64,000 nt of DNA. It comes from Methylophaga nitratireducenticrescens (lineage in GTDB: Bacteria > Pseudomonadota > Gammaproteobacteria > Nitrosococcales > Methylophagaceae). The first letter of the stretch is position 1. Every line of letters begins with the position of its first letter. The notes beneath the pieces were generated by a model. That model made no database searches. It was given only the letters and a program-made list of their open reading frames with translations, and was not told the DNA's origin. Position numbers and translations under genes: made by a program. Location of the stretch: contig NC_017857.3 of NCBI RefSeq assembly GCF_000260985.4, forward strand, positions 2,489,001-2,553,000, in the 5' to 3' direction. Positions 54,139-63,251 of the stretch are shown here, piece by piece.

Positions 54139-54933
54139 ATGAAACGGATTTTACATATTTCAGATTTACATTTTGGGCGTTTGATACCCAAAGTATTGTC
54201 TGTACTTAATCAGAAAATAACTGAATTATCTCCAGAACGGGTCATTATCAGTGGTGATTTGACTCAACGAGCCAAAACCAGTGAGTTTATTCAGGCCGCA
54301 AATTTTCTTGATGGACTCATTCCCCCGTATTTGATCACCCCCGGCAATCATGATTTAAGTACCTTCCGTCTGCATGAACGGTTCCTGTATCCCTGGAAAA
54401 AGTGGCAGCAGTTTATTACTGCGGATCTGGAACCCACCATTGCAACCGAGGCATATAAGATCATCGGCATTAATACCGCCAGGCGAGTCGGTTATTCTGC
54501 TGATTGGTCCCGGGGACGTATCAATGCCCGTCAAATCAAACGTATTCAGGACTTTTTCACAACAGCGTCACCTCAGAAAATTCGGATTTTAGTGGCTCAT
54601 CATCCTTTTTGGTTACCCACGGGTCACCAACATCGCGGTTTGATTGGTGGCGCTGAAACGGCTATTCAACAGTTTCAGCAAAATGGCCCGGATATTATTC
54701 TCAGTGGTCATGTGCATTTGGATTATTGTCATGTTCATGGTGGCATTATTATCTCTCATGCCGGAACAACCACTTCAGACCGATTACTATCCGGCTATCC
54801 CAATAGTTTCAATCTGCTTGAAGTTGATCCTGACAAGATTCTGGTTTCCCGTTATCACTGGTCGGGTAATGATTTTGCTTATCTCACCAGACAGTTATTT
54901 ATCAAACAAACAGATGGTTGGTATGAACAGTAA
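54139..54933 (+). CDS. metallophosphoesterase (calcineurin-like)
   Basis: The 264-residue protein has the metal-binding motifs of the family: ILHISDLHFG, VIISGDLTQRA, ITPGNHDL, LVAHHPFW and LSGHVHLD with GGIIISHAGT. These bind two metal ions and hydrolyse phosphodiesters or monoesters; the substrate is unknown. The ATG at 54139 follows GAGG. It overlaps the diacylglycerol-kinase-like gene by 11 bases, so the products probably act in the same lipid or nucleotide pathway. Confidence 0.85.
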   Translation: MKRILHISDLHFGRLIPKVLSVLNQKITELSPERVIISGDLTQRAKTSEFIQAANFLDGLIPPYLITPGNHDLSTFRLHERFLYPWKKWQQFITADLEPTIATEAYKIIGINTARRVGYSADWSRGRINARQIKRIQDFFTTASPQKIRILVAHHPFWLPTGHQHRGLIGGAETAIQQFQQNGPDIILSGHVHLDYCHVHGGIIISHAGTTTSDRLLSGYPNSFNLLEVDPDKILVSRYHWSGNDFAYLTRQLFIKQTDGWYEQ

Positions 54934-55822
54934 TCCTGGCTTCAATTCATTGCCTGTATTTATCAACAAAAATGGTGGCAATGCCGATAAGGTGATAGCA
55001 GCCTTGTCTTCAGTGTCTAATGTCACTGTCAATATATTGGATGTAGACGAGCTGAATGCAGCTGTTCAAAAAGCTGTTGATAAGGGACTTCCACGAATTG
55101 TAGTGGCTGGTGGCGATGGAACCCTGTCACTGGCTGCTGTAATCGTGGTTGACAGTAATACTGAATTGGCCATTATTCCGGGAGGTACGCTGAATCATTT
55201 TGCCAAGCGTCTTAATATCCCTCTCGATATTGATGAAGCATTACAACTGGCTCTCAACGGACAGGCACAACCGACATCATTTGCCATGGTGAACCAGCAG
55301 CTGTTTCTAAACACCAGCTCGGTCGGGGCTTATGTGCACTTTGTAGAAAGCCGGGAAAAGCTTGAACGTCACTTGCCCTATCTGACAGCGAGCTTCATTG
55401 CTGCTGTTCGACGATTAATCAATTTCAGACGGGTAAGTGTGCATATTAACGATACCAAATTTCTCACTCCTTTAGTCTTTATTGGTGTGGGCGAGAGACA
55501 GCTTAAACTGCCAGATGTGGGGCAGAATAAACGCGGTGGTAAGCAGGGGCTACACTTCATTGTGTTACGTTGTAGTACCCGGATTGCCGCATTAACTGTA
55601 GCGGCTCAAGCGATGTTTCGTGGTGTCAATCCACTTTCACGTGAACAACAGCTGGACAATGCCGTTGTTGAACGAATCGAAGTTAATGTCCGTTCACGCA
55701 ACAAGTGGTTAACTGTCGCTGTTGATGGTGAACTGGTCAAACTTAAATCCCCATTAAAATATGCGTTTTATCAACAAGGCTTAAATGTGGTAAGCCTTCT
55801 GGAAAAGGATATCGAATCATGA
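54923..55822 (+). CDS. diacylglycerol kinase-family lipid kinase
   Basis: The 299-residue protein has the DAGK catalytic pattern: LPVFINKNGGNADKVIAALS, IVVAGGDGTLSLAAVIVV (GGDGT motif at about 64-68) and AIIPGGTLNHFAKRLNIP. The C-terminal beta-sandwich is present. It probably phosphorylates a lipid. The ATG at 54923 was chosen because the frame upstream is only a shadow of the phosphoesterase gene. The stop overlaps the next start by 4 bases. Confidence 0.85.
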   Translation: MNSNPGFNSLPVFINKNGGNADKVIAALSSVSNVTVNILDVDELNAAVQKAVDKGLPRIVVAGGDGTLSLAAVIVVDSNTELAIIPGGTLNHFAKRLNIPLDIDEALQLALNGQAQPTSFAMVNQQLFLNTSSVGAYVHFVESREKLERHLPYLTASFIAAVRRLINFRRVSVHINDTKFLTPLVFIGVGERQLKLPDVGQNKRGGKQGLHFIVLRCSTRIAALTVAAQAMFRGVNPLSREQQLDNAVVERIEVNVRSRNKWLTVAVDGELVKLKSPLKYAFYQQGLNVVSLLEKDIES

Positions 55823-56274
55823 AAACAAAAAGTCGTTTTGTTGAATGTTTAAGTTGGTTTCTGGATGAAAGCATCCCCCTGCCCGGTGGCTATAGAATTG
55901 GTCTCGATGGTTTTATTGGTCTGATACCGGGGGTCGGAGATTTTATAGGTGGCCTGTTATCCAGCGTCATTATTTATAAGGCTCATCAATTGGGCGTACC
56001 GCGAATGATCCTGGGCAGAATGATTATCAATATGATGATCGACACGGTTCTGGGTGCTATTCCGCTTGCCGGTGACGTGTTTGATTTTGTCTGGAAAGCG
56101 AATAAACGCAATGCGATGCTGCTGAACGATTATCAGCAACAGCCTCAAAAGATTTATCGCAAATCTCTGCTGGAGAACATTGTCTTTATTGCCGTGTTAT
56201 TGGGCATTCTGGTGCTGATGATTGCGTTGATCGGCTGGATAATTGGTTTGATCGTCACAGCAATAAACAGCTAG
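55819..56274 (+). CDS. DUF4112 domain membrane protein
   Basis: The 151-residue protein begins SWFLDESIPLPGGYRIGLDGFIGLIPGVGDFIGGLLSSVIIYKAHQLGVP, the DUF4112 pattern, with ...NMMIDTVLGAIPLAGDVFDFVWKANKRN. The C-terminal hydrophobic segment (about 115-148) is a membrane anchor. The function is unknown. It is the third gene of the phosphoesterase/lipid-kinase unit. Confidence 0.85.
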   Translation: MKTKSRFVECLSWFLDESIPLPGGYRIGLDGFIGLIPGVGDFIGGLLSSVIIYKAHQLGVPRMILGRMIINMMIDTVLGAIPLAGDVFDFVWKANKRNAMLLNDYQQQPQKIYRKSLLENIVFIAVLLGILVLMIALIGWIIGLIVTAINS

Positions 56275-56340
56275 GGTCATAATAAAACCACCATCATTAT
56301 CTATAGCGTTTACTGGATAATGTTTATGGAGAAAATGTTT

Positions 56341-57333
56341 ATGTTTCACCTGCTTTATATCGTTATTATGATGTTCACCCTGCCCGTTCTGGCTACGGAA
56401 AATAAGTACGGCCCCAGACTGGAAGGTTTTGAGTATCCGTTTGCCGTTGACTATTTCCAGTTTAATTCACAAGGTCAGTCCCTTGAGATGGCCTATCTGG
56501 ATATTCAGCCTGAAACACCCAATGGTCAGGCAATGGTGCTGCTGCATGGTAAAAACTTCTGCGCCGCTACCTGGGAAGGTACTATTCAGTTTCTGACAAA
56601 AAATGGTTACCGCGTTATTGCACCGGATCAGATTGGTTTTTGTAAATCCAGCAAACCTGATCATTATCAATTCAGCTTTCATCAATTATCCACCAACACC
56701 AGCAAGTTACTTGATCATTTAGCGGTTGAGCGTTATTCGGTTATGGGGCATTCAATGGGCGGTATGCTGGCCACTCGTCATGCTTTGTTAAACCCTGAAA
56801 AGGTTCAGCAGTTAGTGATGGTAAACCCCATAGGTCTGGAGGATTGGCTGGCCAAAGGGGTGCCCTACCGTGAACTTGATGATTGGTATCAAAATGCCCT
56901 GAAAACCAACGCAGAGAGCATTCGTCATTATCAAAAAAATACCTATTATGCTGGAACCTGGCAGCCGGAATATGATCGGTGGGTGGAAATGCAGGCCGGC
57001 ATGTTTCGGGGCCCGGGAAAAGAAATTGTCGCCTGGAACTCAGCGCTGACCTACGACATGATTCTGACTCAGCCAGTAGTGTATGAATTTAAAAATCTGC
57101 AAATGCCAACTTTATTGTTGATAGGTGAACAGGATAATACGGCGGTTGGTAAAAACCTGACACCAAAAGATAAACAATCTGAGCTGGGTAACTATCCAAA
57201 AATCAGCCAGCAAGTGGCTGATCAAATACCTGATGCCACTTTAATCACCTTTAAAGAGTTAGGTCATTCGCCACAAATTCAGGCTTCGGATAAATTTCAT
57301 CAGACGTTGATTGAAAATTTACACCGTTATTGA
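56341..57333 (+). CDS. exported alpha/beta hydrolase
   Basis: The 330-residue protein has a signal peptide (about 1-18, FTLPVLA|TE). The hydrolase fold shows MVLLHGKNFCAATWEG (oxyanion loop), YSVMGHSMGGMLATRHA with the nucleophile Ser, LLIGEQDNTAVG and the catalytic His in KELGHSPQIQ. The ATG at 56341 fits the GGAG 9 bases upstream better than two earlier in-frame ATGs. Substrate unknown; a periplasmic esterase or epoxide hydrolase-like role is possible. Confidence 0.83.
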   Translation: MFHLLYIVIMMFTLPVLATENKYGPRLEGFEYPFAVDYFQFNSQGQSLEMAYLDIQPETPNGQAMVLLHGKNFCAATWEGTIQFLTKNGYRVIAPDQIGFCKSSKPDHYQFSFHQLSTNTSKLLDHLAVERYSVMGHSMGGMLATRHALLNPEKVQQLVMVNPIGLEDWLAKGVPYRELDDWYQNALKTNAESIRHYQKNTYYAGTWQPEYDRWVEMQAGMFRGPGKEIVAWNSALTYDMILTQPVVYEFKNLQMPTLLLIGEQDNTAVGKNLTPKDKQSELGNYPKISQQVADQIPDATLITFKELGHSPQIQASDKFHQTLIENLHRY

Positions 57334-57351
57334 AAATCACAGTGGATATTT

Positions 57352-57382
57352 GCAAAAAAAAGGGCCGCTTAGCGACCCTTCA
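57352..57382 (-). terminator. hairpin terminator of the cytochrome b561 unit
   Basis: Stem AGGGTCGC-TAA-GCGGCCCT read on the minus strand is followed by a long T run. It follows the cytochrome b561 stop by about 23 bases. Confidence 0.78.
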
Positions 57383-57404
57383 ATTTTAACTATTACAGCG
57401 ATGC

Positions 57405-57947
57405 TTACCAACGCATCATGCGTCTGATAATACCGTCATTTCGATAAGAATGATAAATCGCGCCACTGACATGCACTGTGACTAATGCCAGCAGAATCCA
57501 TGCTGAGTAGGTGTGTAGCTCACCCCAGAATTCATTCATATCCTCATTGGCTTTAGCAATACGTGGCAAGGTAAATGACCACCACACTACGGTATCCCAC
57601 TTGGTATGTGCCGAAGAGAGATAACCACTGATACAGACAAAAAAGATAAGTCCGTAAATGGCGATGTGGGCCAGGATCGCTGACTTATGCATCCACGGCG
57701 TCATATCCTGTGCCGACGGCGGTGCCGGAGGGTATTTTAATCGCATATAAAGCATCACGATCAACAGTACTACCAGCGTCAACCCGATGTTTTTGTGCAA
57801 TTGAAATGGAAAAGCCCGAAATTGAAGTTCCTGCGATGGTAACGGTAAACCCATCATCCACCAACTGGAAATAAAGAGAAAAAAGATTGATACGGCCAGC
57901 AACCAGTGAAGGACCACGACCGCTCTGTTAAAACCTTGTCTTTGCAT
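57405..57947 (-). CDS. cytochrome b561
   Basis: The 180-residue membrane protein has four hydrophobic segments. Haem-ligand His residues are expected in VVLHWLLAVSIFF, FQLHKNIGLTL, AILAHIAIYGLI and ELHTYSAWILLALVTVHVSGAIYH. Bacterial b561 proteins move electrons from ubiquinol to periplasmic acceptors or superoxide. The ATG at 57947 follows GGAAG. It lies downstream of a membrane protein gene of unknown family on the same strand. Confidence 0.87.
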   Translation of the reverse strand: MQRQGFNRAVVVLHWLLAVSIFFLFISSWWMMGLPLPSQELQFRAFPFQLHKNIGLTLVVLLIVMLYMRLKYPPAPPSAQDMTPWMHKSAILAHIAIYGLIFFVCISGYLSSAHTKWDTVVWWSFTLPRIAKANEDMNEFWGELHTYSAWILLALVTVHVSGAIYHSYRNDGIIRRMMRW

Positions 57948-57976
57948 AATATCTTCCAATTAATTATTTGTGAGAA

Positions 57977-58549
57977 TCAGGCAACTTCACGATGAATGCG
58001 TGCCGCTTCGGTATGTCGACCAGCGAGAGCGCCAACCAATAGCATCAAATGCAAAATGAACCACAACAGGATGCTCCAAAGGTACATGCCTCGCAAAATA
58101 GGTCCCGCGTTCACCACGGTTGCAAACTGCAGCAGATCAATTATTGCCAGTCCGGCAAATATCACTACAGCCGCCATGGAAGACCATGAGGTGTAGTTCA
58201 CCAGAGCGCCACCGATAATCACTGAGGAAAACGCAAGTAAGGTACCGATTAATGCCAGAGCCATCATCGTGCCCGGAAATCCCTCGGGGGTTGATTGCAC
58301 AACACCTTGTACATAATCAACAAGGAATTCACACTGTTCAAGAGTGATGCCTTCTTCATCAAGTTCGCCTAATGGACAATCTGCCTCAGGCATTTCGCCC
58401 GATGCCGGCATATTGGAAGTAATTACTGATTGTTTCATTAACTCTGTGCCATGCATTGCTGTCAGAAAGACACCCAGCATGATCGCCACTACGCCAAGAA
58501 TACTGGCCCAGTTAGGCGTCGAGCTATTATTTAGATCGTTAGATACCAT
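57977..58549 (-). CDS. four-helix membrane protein of unknown function beside cytochrome b561
   Basis: The 190-residue protein has four hydrophobic segments at about 15-33, 95-115, 122-145 and 153-175. A periplasmic loop of about 60 residues holds two Cys (EADCPLGELDEEGITLEQCEFL) that could form a disulphide. It lies 30 bases upstream of the cytochrome b561 gene, so it may be a partner subunit. I do not recognise the family. Confidence 0.65.
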   Translation of the reverse strand: MVSNDLNNSSTPNWASILGVVAIMLGVFLTAMHGTELMKQSVITSNMPASGEMPEADCPLGELDEEGITLEQCEFLVDYVQGVVQSTPEGFPGTMMALALIGTLLAFSSVIIGGALVNYTSWSSMAAVVIFAGLAIIDLLQFATVVNAGPILRGMYLWSILLWFILHLMLLVGALAGRHTEAARIHREVA

Positions 58550-58931
58550 AAGCACCTGCCCTCAATTATTATTGATTAATTATTTTTGAACAGAAAACAG
58601 CACGTCTGGTAGACGTTTACTACTCTCTCCTTATAAGCCCTGCTCGTCAATGATAGTCTCCATTGCTGAATGGCTATCGATGAACAACAAAACCTTCAAA
58701 CGTTTGGCTAATTTCTACACAGCAGTCACGCTGATTCAGTTTTATTATGTTCAGCCGCCAAACGAATAAAGCCTCTGACTTGCAAGGCTATCATAAGTTC
58801 AAACTTCAGGAATAGCTCCTCAAAAATAAGTACCTTCAACATTAGTGAACATGGCAAACCAGGAAAATTTCTGTCATGAAAATAAGGGTGTATCCTCTAC
58901 CTAACCTTTCAATTACTGAACTTGCTGAACC
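58550..58931. other. intergenic stretch with divergent promoters
   Basis: It separates the minus-strand b561 unit from the plus-strand pxpABC operon. I see no gene or RNA. Confidence 0.5.
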
Positions 58932-59705
58932 ATGAACCATAGCCAACTCCCAATCAAAAAACTGTTATTGAACTGTGATATGGGCGAAAGTCTTGGCCAG
59001 TGGTCAATGGGAATGGATGAACAGGTTATGCCATTGGTGGATATGGCCAATATTGCCTGTGGCTTTCATGCCTCTGACCCCGTCACCATGACCCGAACCG
59101 TCTTATTGGCGAAACACTCAAAAACACAAATTGGTGCTCATCCAAGTTATCCAGATCTGATTGGCTTTGGTCGTCGCAGCATGCAATGCTCACCCTTGGA
59201 AATTATTTCCATGGTGCAATATCAGATTGGCGCTTTGGACGGCATCTGCCGCGCCCATGATGCTCGTGTTGAATATGTTAAGCCGCATGGCGCGCTGTAT
59301 AACGATATGATGCGTGATGCCGATATTCTGCGCGCAGTGCTTGAGGCTATTACCTCCTACGATAGTAACTTGCCCTTAATGGTACTGGCCTCCACTGATA
59401 ATCGTAAAACCGAATCGATTGCTGCCGAGTTTGGTATCAAATTACTCTTCGAAGCCTATGCTGATCGTGCCTATGAGAATAACGGCCAACTGCGACCCCG
59501 CACTCAGGAAGGCGCTGTTTATCATTCAGAACAACAAATCCTTGAACAGGCTTTATTGCTGGCCACCGAAGGTATTGTCATCAGCCGAAATGGTCAGCGA
59601 TTAAAGCTCGATGCTGACACTTTATGTGTACATGGGGATAACGCTGAAGCTGTGAAGGCTGTTCGACATATCCGCAATTCCTTCAACAAACTTTATCGCA
59701 GCTGA
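58932..59705 (+). CDS. pxpA: 5-oxoprolinase subunit A (LamB/YcsF family)
   Basis: The 257-residue protein shows LLNCDMGESLGQWSMGMDEQVMPLVDMANIACGFHASDPVTM and THEKY-like family blocks IGAHPSYPDLIGFGRR, VEYVKPHGALYNDM and FEAYADRAYENNGQLRPR. PxpA works with PxpBC to hydrolyse 5-oxoproline to glutamate with ATP. The three genes are adjacent with overlapping ends. Confidence 0.93.
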   Translation: MNHSQLPIKKLLLNCDMGESLGQWSMGMDEQVMPLVDMANIACGFHASDPVTMTRTVLLAKHSKTQIGAHPSYPDLIGFGRRSMQCSPLEIISMVQYQIGALDGICRAHDARVEYVKPHGALYNDMMRDADILRAVLEAITSYDSNLPLMVLASTDNRKTESIAAEFGIKLLFEAYADRAYENNGQLRPRTQEGAVYHSEQQILEQALLLATEGIVISRNGQRLKLDADTLCVHGDNAEAVKAVRHIRNSFNKLYRS

Positions 59706-60397
59706 TGAAGCTCGAGTTTCATATTGAACATGCTGGACCGGATGCCGTGTTAATCCGGTTTGGTGATCAGTTAAACACGGATCTGGTCCCCATCATTCGT
59801 GCCGCCACCAAACGGCTACAAAAAGAATTTCAGGAAGAAATTCGCGGCTTGGTGCCAAGCTATACCACCCTGATGCTTTGTTATGATCCAAGAAAGAATG
59901 ACTTCCCCAGCATTCAGCATAAAATTCAGCAGCATCTTGCCAACTTGAATATCAGCCCTACCGAAATGGGTAAATTGGTTGAAATTCCGGTGTGGTATCA
60001 CCCTGAGGTGGGGCCTGATTTACAACATGTTGCCGAGTATCATCAAATCAGCATTGATGACGTTATTCATCGGCATAGCGAAACCATTTATCAAATCTTT
60101 GCCATTGGCTTTGCACCTGGCTTTGCTTATATGGGCAATGTATCGGACCAACTCGCCACACCAAGACTGAAAACACCACGACCTCATGTTGCGGCCGGTT
60201 CAGTTGCCATTGCCGATCAACAAACTGCGGTGTATCCGATCAGTACACCCGGTGGCTGGAATATTCTAGGTCGTACGACGATGAAAATGTTTGACCGTAA
60301 CAGCCCTAAATTATGTCCAGTGCGTCCTGGTGACAGAGTGAAATTTGTATCGGTCAGCAAAGCTGAATTTCTCTTGGCAGGAGGCCAGATCGAATGA
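59705..60397 (+). CDS. pxpB: 5-oxoprolinase subunit B (KipI family)
   Basis: The 230-residue protein has PSYTTLMLCYDP and the family block YQIFAIGFAPGFAYMGNVSDQLATPRLKTPRPHVAAGSVAIADQQTAVYPISTPGGWNILGRT. With PxpC it activates 5-oxoproline by phosphorylation. Its first base is the last base of pxpA, and its end overlaps pxpC by 4 bases (ATGA). Confidence 0.93.
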   Translation: MKLEFHIEHAGPDAVLIRFGDQLNTDLVPIIRAATKRLQKEFQEEIRGLVPSYTTLMLCYDPRKNDFPSIQHKIQQHLANLNISPTEMGKLVEIPVWYHPEVGPDLQHVAEYHQISIDDVIHRHSETIYQIFAIGFAPGFAYMGNVSDQLATPRLKTPRPHVAAGSVAIADQQTAVYPISTPGGWNILGRTTMKMFDRNSPKLCPVRPGDRVKFVSVSKAEFLLAGGQIE

Positions 60398-61323
60398 CGC
60401 AGCCCGGTCTAAAAGTGCTCAAACCTGGCATTTTAACGCTGGTGCAGGATTTGGGACGCTTTGCCTATCAACATATCGGGCTCTCACCCGGCGGTGCTGC
60501 CGACGAACATGCTTTTTTATGGGCTAACCGTTTACTTAATAATCCACCTAACAGCCCGGCTTTAGAGATTTGTTTTGGTGGTTTACAACTTGAAGTATTA
60601 GCTAATACCAATATCGCCATAACCGGCGCTGAGATGAACGCCACCATCAATGATAACCCTATTGAAAACTGGCAAACGCATACCCTCAAGGTGGGCGATA
60701 AACTGAATTTTGCCCATGCGACATCCGGTATACGTAGCTATCTGGCGATACAGAATGGTTTTGAGTTGCAACCCAGCTTTGGCTCTGTCGCGACAGTCAT
60801 GCGAGAAAAAATTGGCGGCATTGACGGTTACGGCAATCCGTTAAAAACCAATGACTTTTTGCCTTGCAGTCAACACCAACCAAAATTAACTACGCGTGTC
60901 CCGCCGCTATTTATTCCAGACTATCAGCAACCTTTAATTCTCAGTGTGATGTCTGGCAATCAGACTGATGAGTTCGATGCAGCCGAACTGGGAAAGCTTT
61001 ATAACCGGATATACCGTATATCACCACAAAGCGATCGCATGGGGCTTCGACTGGAAGGCGAACCGATTATTCCTAATGTGCAAGGAATTATTTCTGAAGG
61101 CATCGCCTATGGCACCATCCAGCTGCCGCCGGATGGCCAGCCCATTATCCTGCTGAAAGATCGCCAGACCATGGGCGGCTATCCCAAACTCGGCACTTTG
61201 TTTGTGTTGGATGCTTTTTTACTGGCTCAGCAACAAGCCAATACCGAAATTCGATTCACCCAGATTTCGTTGGAAGAAGCACAGGAAAAACTGCGTTATT
61301 TCTATCGTTTTTTTGGCGTATAA
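60394..61323 (+). CDS. pxpC: 5-oxoprolinase subunit C (KipA family, biotin-dependent-carboxylase-like)
   Basis: The 309-residue protein begins LKVLKPGILTLVQDLGRFAYQHIGLSPGGAADEHAFLWANRLL, followed by ALEICFGGLQLE, ISPQSDRMGLRLEG and LPPDGQPIILLKDRQTMGGYPKLGTL, all typical for the family. It completes the pxpABC operon. A weak AT-rich hairpin lies about 140 bases after the stop. Confidence 0.93.
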   Translation: MTQPGLKVLKPGILTLVQDLGRFAYQHIGLSPGGAADEHAFLWANRLLNNPPNSPALEICFGGLQLEVLANTNIAITGAEMNATINDNPIENWQTHTLKVGDKLNFAHATSGIRSYLAIQNGFELQPSFGSVATVMREKIGGIDGYGNPLKTNDFLPCSQHQPKLTTRVPPLFIPDYQQPLILSVMSGNQTDEFDAAELGKLYNRIYRISPQSDRMGLRLEGEPIIPNVQGIISEGIAYGTIQLPPDGQPIILLKDRQTMGGYPKLGTLFVLDAFLLAQQQANTEIRFTQISLEEAQEKLRYFYRFFGV

Positions 61324-61462
61324 GTATCAGGCCGATAAAAAGTCAAGTTGTCTGATGCTCAGGCTTTACTGATATCTTTCTAAATCCGGACCATTCAACA
61401 TAAGATCAGGGTCTATTTAACCCAAAGCACCCTCATCAAATGCAAATAACGCTTCATAACCA

Positions 61463-61490
61463 GAATATTTCGCAAATGAAATATTCTTTT
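61463..61490 (+). terminator. AT-rich perfect hairpin, possible pxpABC terminator
   Basis: GAATATTTC-GCAAAT-GAAATATTC is a perfect 9-6-9 inverted repeat followed by TTTT on the plus strand. It is AT-rich, so a weak terminator or a protein-binding site are both possible. Confidence 0.4.
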
Positions 61491-61510
61491 GTCCCACCTT
61501 TACAGCGTCT

Positions 61511-62380
61511 TTAACCACGCTTACGTTTATCCATTATCCTTTCGACGAACGGTGTCAGAATGATTTCCATCGCCAGGCCCATCTTGACGCCGGGTACCAC
61601 AATATTGTTGGGACGTGACATGAACGAATCTTTCAGCATTGACAGGTAATAGGGAAAGTCCGCCACTTCCGGGTTCTTGAAACGGATCACACACAGACTT
61701 TCATCCGCCGTCGGGATTTCACGCATCACAAAGGGGTTGGAAGTATCGATGAGTGGCACCCGTTGGAAGTTGATATGGGTACGGGAAAATTGGGGTGTTA
61801 TATGGTGAATATAATCCGGCATCCGCTTGAGGATCACGTCCACCACGGCATCCTGCGAATAGCCACGGTTGGCGCAGTCACGTTTGATTTTCTGAATCCA
61901 TTCGATATTGATAACCGGTACCACACCAATCAACAAATCGGTGTACTGGGCAATATTGACTTCATCAGTGACTACACCGCCATGCAACCCCTCATAAAAC
62001 AGTAAATCACTGTCATTATCGATTTCTTGCCACTTGGTAAAGGTGCCTGGGGGTTGGTTATATCTGGTTGCTTCACACTGATCATGGATGTAGTGACGCT
62101 TTTCACCACGACCGCTTTCAGAATAGGTTTGGAACAGTTGTTCCAATTTATCCAGGCAGTTTGCTTCCGGCCCGAAGTGGGTCAGCGAACGGCCTTCTGC
62201 TTCAGCATTGATGATTTCAGCGCGCATTTCTTCACGGGTATATTTGTGAAAGCTATCGCCCTCAATAACGACGGGGTTGATATTAGCCCGGCGAAAAATA
62301 TCTTCAAAAGCATGTTTTACGGTTGAAGTACCGGCTCCTGAAGAACCGGTAACAGCAATAATCGGATGGGAAATAGACAT
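61511..62380 (-). CDS. prk: phosphoribulokinase (proteobacterial type)
   Basis: The 289-residue protein has the P-loop GSSGAGTS (12-19), VVIEGDSFHKYTREEM, THFGPEANCLDKLEQLF, LLFYEGLHGGVV (Walker B) and KRDCANRGYSQDAVVDVILKRMPDYIHHITPQFSRTHINFQRVP. It matches the octameric Rhodobacter-type CbbP/PrkA. The enzyme makes ribulose 1,5-bisphosphate from ribulose 5-phosphate and ATP, normally for Rubisco. No Rubisco gene is in the window and the two upstream Calvin-cycle genes are ruined, so its present role is uncertain. All motifs look intact. Confidence 0.92.
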   Translation of the reverse strand: MSISHPIIAVTGSSGAGTSTVKHAFEDIFRRANINPVVIEGDSFHKYTREEMRAEIINAEAEGRSLTHFGPEANCLDKLEQLFQTYSESGRGEKRHYIHDQCEATRYNQPPGTFTKWQEIDNDSDLLFYEGLHGGVVTDEVNIAQYTDLLIGVVPVINIEWIQKIKRDCANRGYSQDAVVDVILKRMPDYIHHITPQFSRTHINFQRVPLIDTSNPFVMREIPTADESLCVIRFKNPEVADFPYYLSMLKDSFMSRPNNIVVPGVKMGLAMEIILTPFVERIMDKRKRG

Positions 62381-62428
62381 TTAAGCCTTCTCCTTGGTGG
62401 TAGGCATTGGGAGGCGGATTTGACTTTC

Positions 62429-62707
62429 TTACGAGCACAATTTCCGGGCTAGGTAGCCGACCCACGAGAAGGCATCGAGCAGCATGTCATTGGCAATGAA
62501 ATCGGGCTGATGTTGGGTTTTACCTTTTAGATTGGTTGAGTTCGAGGCGCCCAACATGCCAGTAATGACGCCTCGACCAACCGTAAAAGAATTTTGTTTA
62601 CATGCTGTTGCTAGATCGTTTTGCAACAGACTTAAATAGCCCGATTCATCAGGCAGCGATTGCTGCTGTTCAAAGATGAACGGGGTTAAGGTTTTATGTG
62701 TGCTCAT
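62429..62707 (-). pseudogene. fructose-1,6-bisphosphatase class 1 fragment
   Basis: The 92-codon frame corresponds to the N-terminus of class 1 FBPase: STHKTLTPFIFEQQQSLPDESGYLSLLQNDLATACKQNSFTVGRGVITGMLGASNSTNLKGKTQHQPDFIANDMLLDAFSWVGYLA, comparable to the family pattern 'TLT.(F/Y)..EQQ ... G.LGS....N.QGE.Q..LD..(A/S)N...' The complete enzyme has about 330 residues, and the catalytic part is absent. Several conserved positions are changed. It stands between prk and the aldolase remnant. Confidence 0.72.
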
Positions 62708-62786
62708 TTATCGCTCCAAATTCTGCGAAATAACAATGAATGGTTTCATGACCTTAAATTGTCGGATTGTTGGTTATTGTTATGCG

Positions 62787-63146
62787 CTAGGCATAATCTC
62801 CCCTGGTGTATTTGTTTATCTTCAAGCATTGACCATCCATCATTAGCGAGCTGAAACCTGACTGAATTGTCCTGACGCAGACAGCCGGTGACGCACCGTG
62901 ATCTCGATGCATAACAACGGGGATATGGAGATAACGTTTAATGGACGCGAGAAATAACTGACGAAGAAATGATTTACCGGCAACATTTCTGCCACTTGCT
63001 GAACCTTGCTTGATAACCGGACTGTCTCCAGCATCTGCTGCCTGCATCTGTTCCAGATTATTGACTTTGAAGCTGGGAACTACAAAGTCATGCTCTGCGG
63101 CATAATCAAGCAGTTGTCGTAATGTTAGTAATGCCAAAATATTCAT
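62787..63146 (-). pseudogene. class II fructose-bisphosphate aldolase fragment
   Basis: About 105 codons match the N-terminal third of the CbbA-type aldolase: LLTLRQLLDYAAEHDFVVPSFKVNNLEQMQAADAGDSPVIKQGSASGRNVAGKSFLRQLFLASIKRYLHIPVVMHRDHGASPAVCVRTIQSGFSSLMMDG. The zinc ligand region MHRDHG is recognisable. A short internal deletion (after EQMQA) and loss of everything after MMDG show decay. The enzyme normally has about 350 residues. It is the first gene of the former operon fba-fbp-prk. Confidence 0.78.
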
Positions 63147-63251
63147 CCTTTCGATTTGCAATTCCATAGGTGGAAAAGCGTGTCACTGATGACCAGTCAT
63201 TTCTGATTTTTTTAATCTAGACCAAGGATGCAATAAATAAAAGACATAATT

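Noticed and set aside
54644-54922. Longer N-terminus for the lipid kinase gene
   Set aside because: The extra residues are a shadow of the phosphoesterase gene in another frame; the kinase homology begins after 54923.
61511-62380. E. coli PrkB-like kinase of unknown role
   Set aside because: The motifs and the adjacent aldolase and FBPase remnants fit the Calvin-cycle CbbP type better.
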